Shown: piece after piece, positions 61,668-64,000 of the stretch
Numbering within the stretch: the stretch's first letter is position 1
Layout of the letters: every line of letters begins with the position of its first letter
Source of the DNA: Lachnospiraceae bacterium
GTDB lineage: Bacteria; Bacillota; Clostridia; Lachnospirales; Lachnospiraceae
Length of the DNA stretch: 64,000 nt
Direction: 5' to 3'
NCBI GenBank assembly: GCA_024681795.1
Contig: JAILAD010000036.1
Span: 24,899 to 88,898 of the forward strand
Position numbers and translations under genes: made by a program
Notes under the pieces: model-generated
Databases searched by the model: none
Seen by the model: only the letters and a program-made list of their open reading frames with translations
What the model was told of the DNA's origin: nothing

Positions 61668-64000
61668 ATGAGCGATTATGCAAAAATGAGAAGGCTTCCG
61701 GTAATCGCCATGCGGGGACTTGTTGTACTCCCCGACATGGTAGGCCACATTGATTTGAAAACAAAAGATGTGGAGGGAGCCTTTCGCAGTATTATGGAAA
61801 TGGATACAGAGGTTGTACTGGCGACCATGCGGGAAGGACTGGACCGGATTACCGATCTTTCTTCCGTATATCCGGTTGGCGTGATTGCAACCATCAAGCA
61901 GCGCGTATCCCTTCCGAACGGAAACGTAAGAATCCTTCTGGAAGGCAAAACACGTGTTGTTTTTCGTGATCTCCGCGTTGTATCAAACGGTTCGTATCTC
62001 GGAGATGTCGTGGAAAAGGACATTATCCGCACGGATTTTAAAGGACAGGAAGAAGAGGTCCGGATTCGCATGCTTGCGGAAATTCTCGGCGAATACGTGA
62101 TTTATCAGCCGCAGATTCCGAAGAGTCTTTTGGAGATTGCAAGAAGCACAACGGATCTTTATAGTTTTATGCTTGTTTTAATGGCAAAAATTCCTTTTCA
62201 GGCTTATACCAAACTTTCTTTTCTGATGCAGGAGAGGGAGGATCTTTTGTTTGAGTGCCTGTACCGTGAGTTTGCCAAGGAACTGGAAATCGCAAAACTT
62301 CGTCAGGGAATTACGGACAAAATCAGCAAAGAGGTAACGGAATCCGCTGCCGAGCAGCGAAAAGAATATTATCTCAAAGAACAGTTAAAAGCCATCAAAA
62401 AAGAACTCGGCGACGAGGATGAATCGGACGCCGATAAGTTCAGAGAGCGTTTAATAGAGCTGAAGGCAAGTGATGAGATTAAGGAAGATATCAGACGTGA
62501 AATCGACCGCTTTGAGAGGATGCAGCATTCCGCATCGGAAGCGGCTGTCGGATATCAGTATCTGGATACGCTTTTATCGATTCCCTGGGAAGAAAAGAGC
62601 GAAGACAATACGGATCTTGAGAATGCCAAAAACGTATTGGACGAAGACCATTACGGATTAAAAGACGTAAAAGAACGTGTGCTGGAATTTCTGGCGGTAC
62701 GTGCATTAAATACAAAGGGTGATACCCCAATTCTCTGCCTTGTGGGACCTCCCGGAACCGGAAAGACTTCCATTGCAAAGTCCGTTGCAAGGGCCATGAA
62801 TCGCAAATACGAGCGTGTCTGCCTCGGCGGTGTCAGGGATGAAGCGGAACTCCGCGGTCACAGAAGAACTTATGTCGGTGCCATGCCGGGGCGTATGGTA
62901 AAAGCCCTGTTGCATGCAAAAGTTGCGAATCCTCTGATTTTACTGGATGAAGTGGATAAGCTCGGAAGCGATTATAAGGGCGATCCGGCGGCTGCACTTC
63001 TGGAAATTCTCGACGGGGAGCAGAACGTGAATTTCATGGACCATTATGTGGACATGCCGATTGATTTATCGCCGGTCCTTTTCCTTGCGACCGCAAACGA
63101 TACCTCGACGATTCCGAGACCGCTTTTGGACCGTATGGAAATCATTGAGCTTTCTTCTTACCTGGAGACAGAAAAATTCCATATCGGAAAAGAGCATCTC
63201 TGGCCGAAACAGCTTGAAGCAAACGGCCTTAAGAAGAATCAGCTGACCATTACGGATTCTGCAATCAAAACCATTATTTCCTGTTATACGAAAGAAGCGG
63301 GAGTGCGTTCCCTGGAAAGGTGTTTCGGCAAGATTAACCGGAAAGCCGCGAAGAAGATTTTACTCGGCGAGACGAAGAAGATTTCCGTTACCGAACGGAA
63401 TCTGGAAGATTTCCTGGGAAAGAAGAAATATACCAGAGAAAAGAAGGCGGGAAAGGATAAAGTGGGAATTGCTACCGGACTTGCCTGGACACAGGTCGGC
63501 GGTGAGACGCTGGAGATTGAGGTGGACATCCTGCCCGGCAAGGGAGAGGTGGATTTTACCGGTCAGCTCGGTGACGTCATGAAGGAATCCTGCCTTGCCG
63601 CGATGAGTTATGTAAGAAGTATTGCACCTTCTTATGAAGTGGCTCCGGAGACGTTCAAAGAAAACGATGTGCATATTCATATCCCGGAGGGAGCGGTTCC
63701 GAAGGACGGACCTTCTGCCGGAATTACGATTGCAACGGCATTGCTTTCCGCCGTTACCAATATTCCCGTAAAAGGAGATCTGGCCATGACGGGAGAGATT
63801 ACCCTGCGCGGAAGAGTGCTGGAAATCGGGGGACTGAAAGAAAAACTTCTGGCCGCAAAAGGTGCCGGAATGAAGACGGTACTGATTCCGGAAGGGAATG
63901 AAAAAGACGTTGCGGAGTTCGAAAAAGAGATTACCGAAGGAATGGAGATTATTCCGGTAGAGCAGATGGAGGAAGTGCTGAAGCAGGCACTGGCGCAATA
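61668..64000 (+). CDS. lon: ATP-dependent Lon protease (stop codon cut by the window edge; absent from the ORF track)
   Basis: The frame starts at ATG 61668 behind AAAAAAGGAATAAT and stays open for 777 codons to base 63998. The last two bases of the window are TA, so a stop codon probably follows at once and the protein is nearly or fully complete. The N-terminal substrate domain is followed by a coiled-coil, then AAA+ with Walker [10 protein letters not shown] and Walker [11 protein letters not shown]. The S16 protease domain has the catalytic serine in [10 protein letters not shown] and the lysine in [14 protein letters not shown]. It degrades damaged and regulatory proteins. It is the fourth gene of the tig-clpP-clpX-lon set. 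Only minus-strand and out-of-frame shadows of this gene appear in the ORF track. Confidence 0.97.
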   Translation, partial: MSDYAKMRRLPVIAMRGLVVLPDMVGHIDLKTKDVEGAFRSIMEMDTEVVLATMREGLDRITDLSSVYPVGVIATIKQRVSLPNGNVRILLEGKTRVVFRDLRVVSNGSYLGDVVEKDIIRTDFKGQEEEVRIRMLAEILGEYVIYQPQIPKSLLEIARSTTDLYSFMLVLMAKIPFQAYTKLSFLMQEREDLLFECLYREFAKELEIAKLRQGITDKISKEVTESAAEQRKEYYLKEQLKAIKKELGDEDESDADKFRERLIELKASDEIKEDIRREIDRFERMQHSASEAAVGYQYLDTLLSIPWEEKSEDNTDLENAKNVLDEDHYGLKDVKERVLEFLAVRALNTKGDTPILCLVGPPGTGKTSIAKSVARAMNRKYERVCLGGVRDEAELRGHRRTYVGAMPGRMVKALLHAKVANPLILLDEVDKLGSDYKGDPAAALLEILDGEQNVNFMDHYVDMPIDLSPVLFLATANDTSTIPRPLLDRMEIIELSSYLETEKFHIGKEHLWPKQLEANGLKKNQLTITDSAIKTIISCYTKEAGVRSLERCFGKINRKAAKKILLGETKKISVTERNLEDFLGKKKYTREKKAGKDKVGIATGLAWTQVGGETLEIEVDILPGKGEVDFTGQLGDVMKESCLAAMSYVRSIAPSYEVAPETFKENDVHIHIPEGAVPKDGPSAGITIATALLSAVTNIPVKGDLAMTGEITLRGRVLEIGGLKEKLLAAKGAGMKTVLIPEGNEKDVAEFEKEITEGMEIIPVEQMEEVLKQALAQ

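Overview
The window is a dense, mostly plus-strand stretch of a bacterial chromosome. It most resembles a Lachnospiraceae-type Clostridia (Firmicutes). The evidence is ATP-type PEP carboxykinase, long-form HPF, a tig-clpP-clpX-lon order, Gram-positive lipoprotein signals, strong AGGAGG ribosome sites, moderate GC and protein sequences that read as rumen or gut Lachnospiraceae (inferred from memory of families, no search was run). No rRNA, tRNA, CRISPR array, transposase, integrase or prophage gene was recognised. I count 56 genes, one cut at the left edge and one (lon) running to the right edge and absent from the supplied ORF track.

Layout: 1-1041 holds the tail of a DUF4139/zinc-ribbon protein and a YunG-like protein. 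1249-5993 is a MacAB-like adaptor/ATPase/FtsX-type permease exporter. 6130-8992 is a three-subunit fumarate reductase/succinate dehydrogenase-like complex. 9211-11307 is a two-component system. 11492-16937 holds single genes: pckA, trxB, an SH3/NlpC cell-wall hydrolase and hpf. Two abutting DnaA boxes lie upstream of hpf. 17083-20672 (minus) is a three-gene SPFH/zinc-ribbon membrane operon resembling Bacillus ydjI-ydjG-ydjH but without pspA.

21023-28709 is the most accessory-looking part: a 2-hydroxyacid dehydrogenase, two small membrane proteins, then a DUF4910 peptidase-like protein, an AAC(3)-fold acyltransferase, a carrier protein, a stand-alone amino-acid adenylation enzyme, an Asp/Glu racemase and a GT2 glycosyltransferase. 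Read together these suggest making an (acidic, perhaps D-) aminoacyl thioester and attaching it to a glycan. This is my best candidate for an undescribed system.

28871-32584 is secA-prfB. 32674-35360 (minus) is a membrane protein, a DUF975 protein and a diguanylate cyclase. 35528-37566 holds an EamA transporter overlapping tail-to-tail with a LytTR response regulator, and a DUF1294 protein. 37574-42960 is the arginine region: argG is divergent from GNAT-argJ-argB-argD, with ARG boxes between them; a lone solute-binding protein follows. 44556-53224 is a competence/replication block (comEA, a WalRK/MtrAB-like two-component system with a very acidic kinase tail, a GerMN lipoprotein, comEC, a YgjP-like metalloprotease, holA). 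53300-58184 holds a DUF1653 protein, mutY, glyA, a PrsA-like foldase and a DUF805 protein with YGPP-repeat tail. 58332-64000 is tig-clpP-clpX-lon, the protein-folding and proteolysis block.

Several intergenic spacers carry REP-like palindromes, of at least two sequence families, placed beside promoters or terminators.
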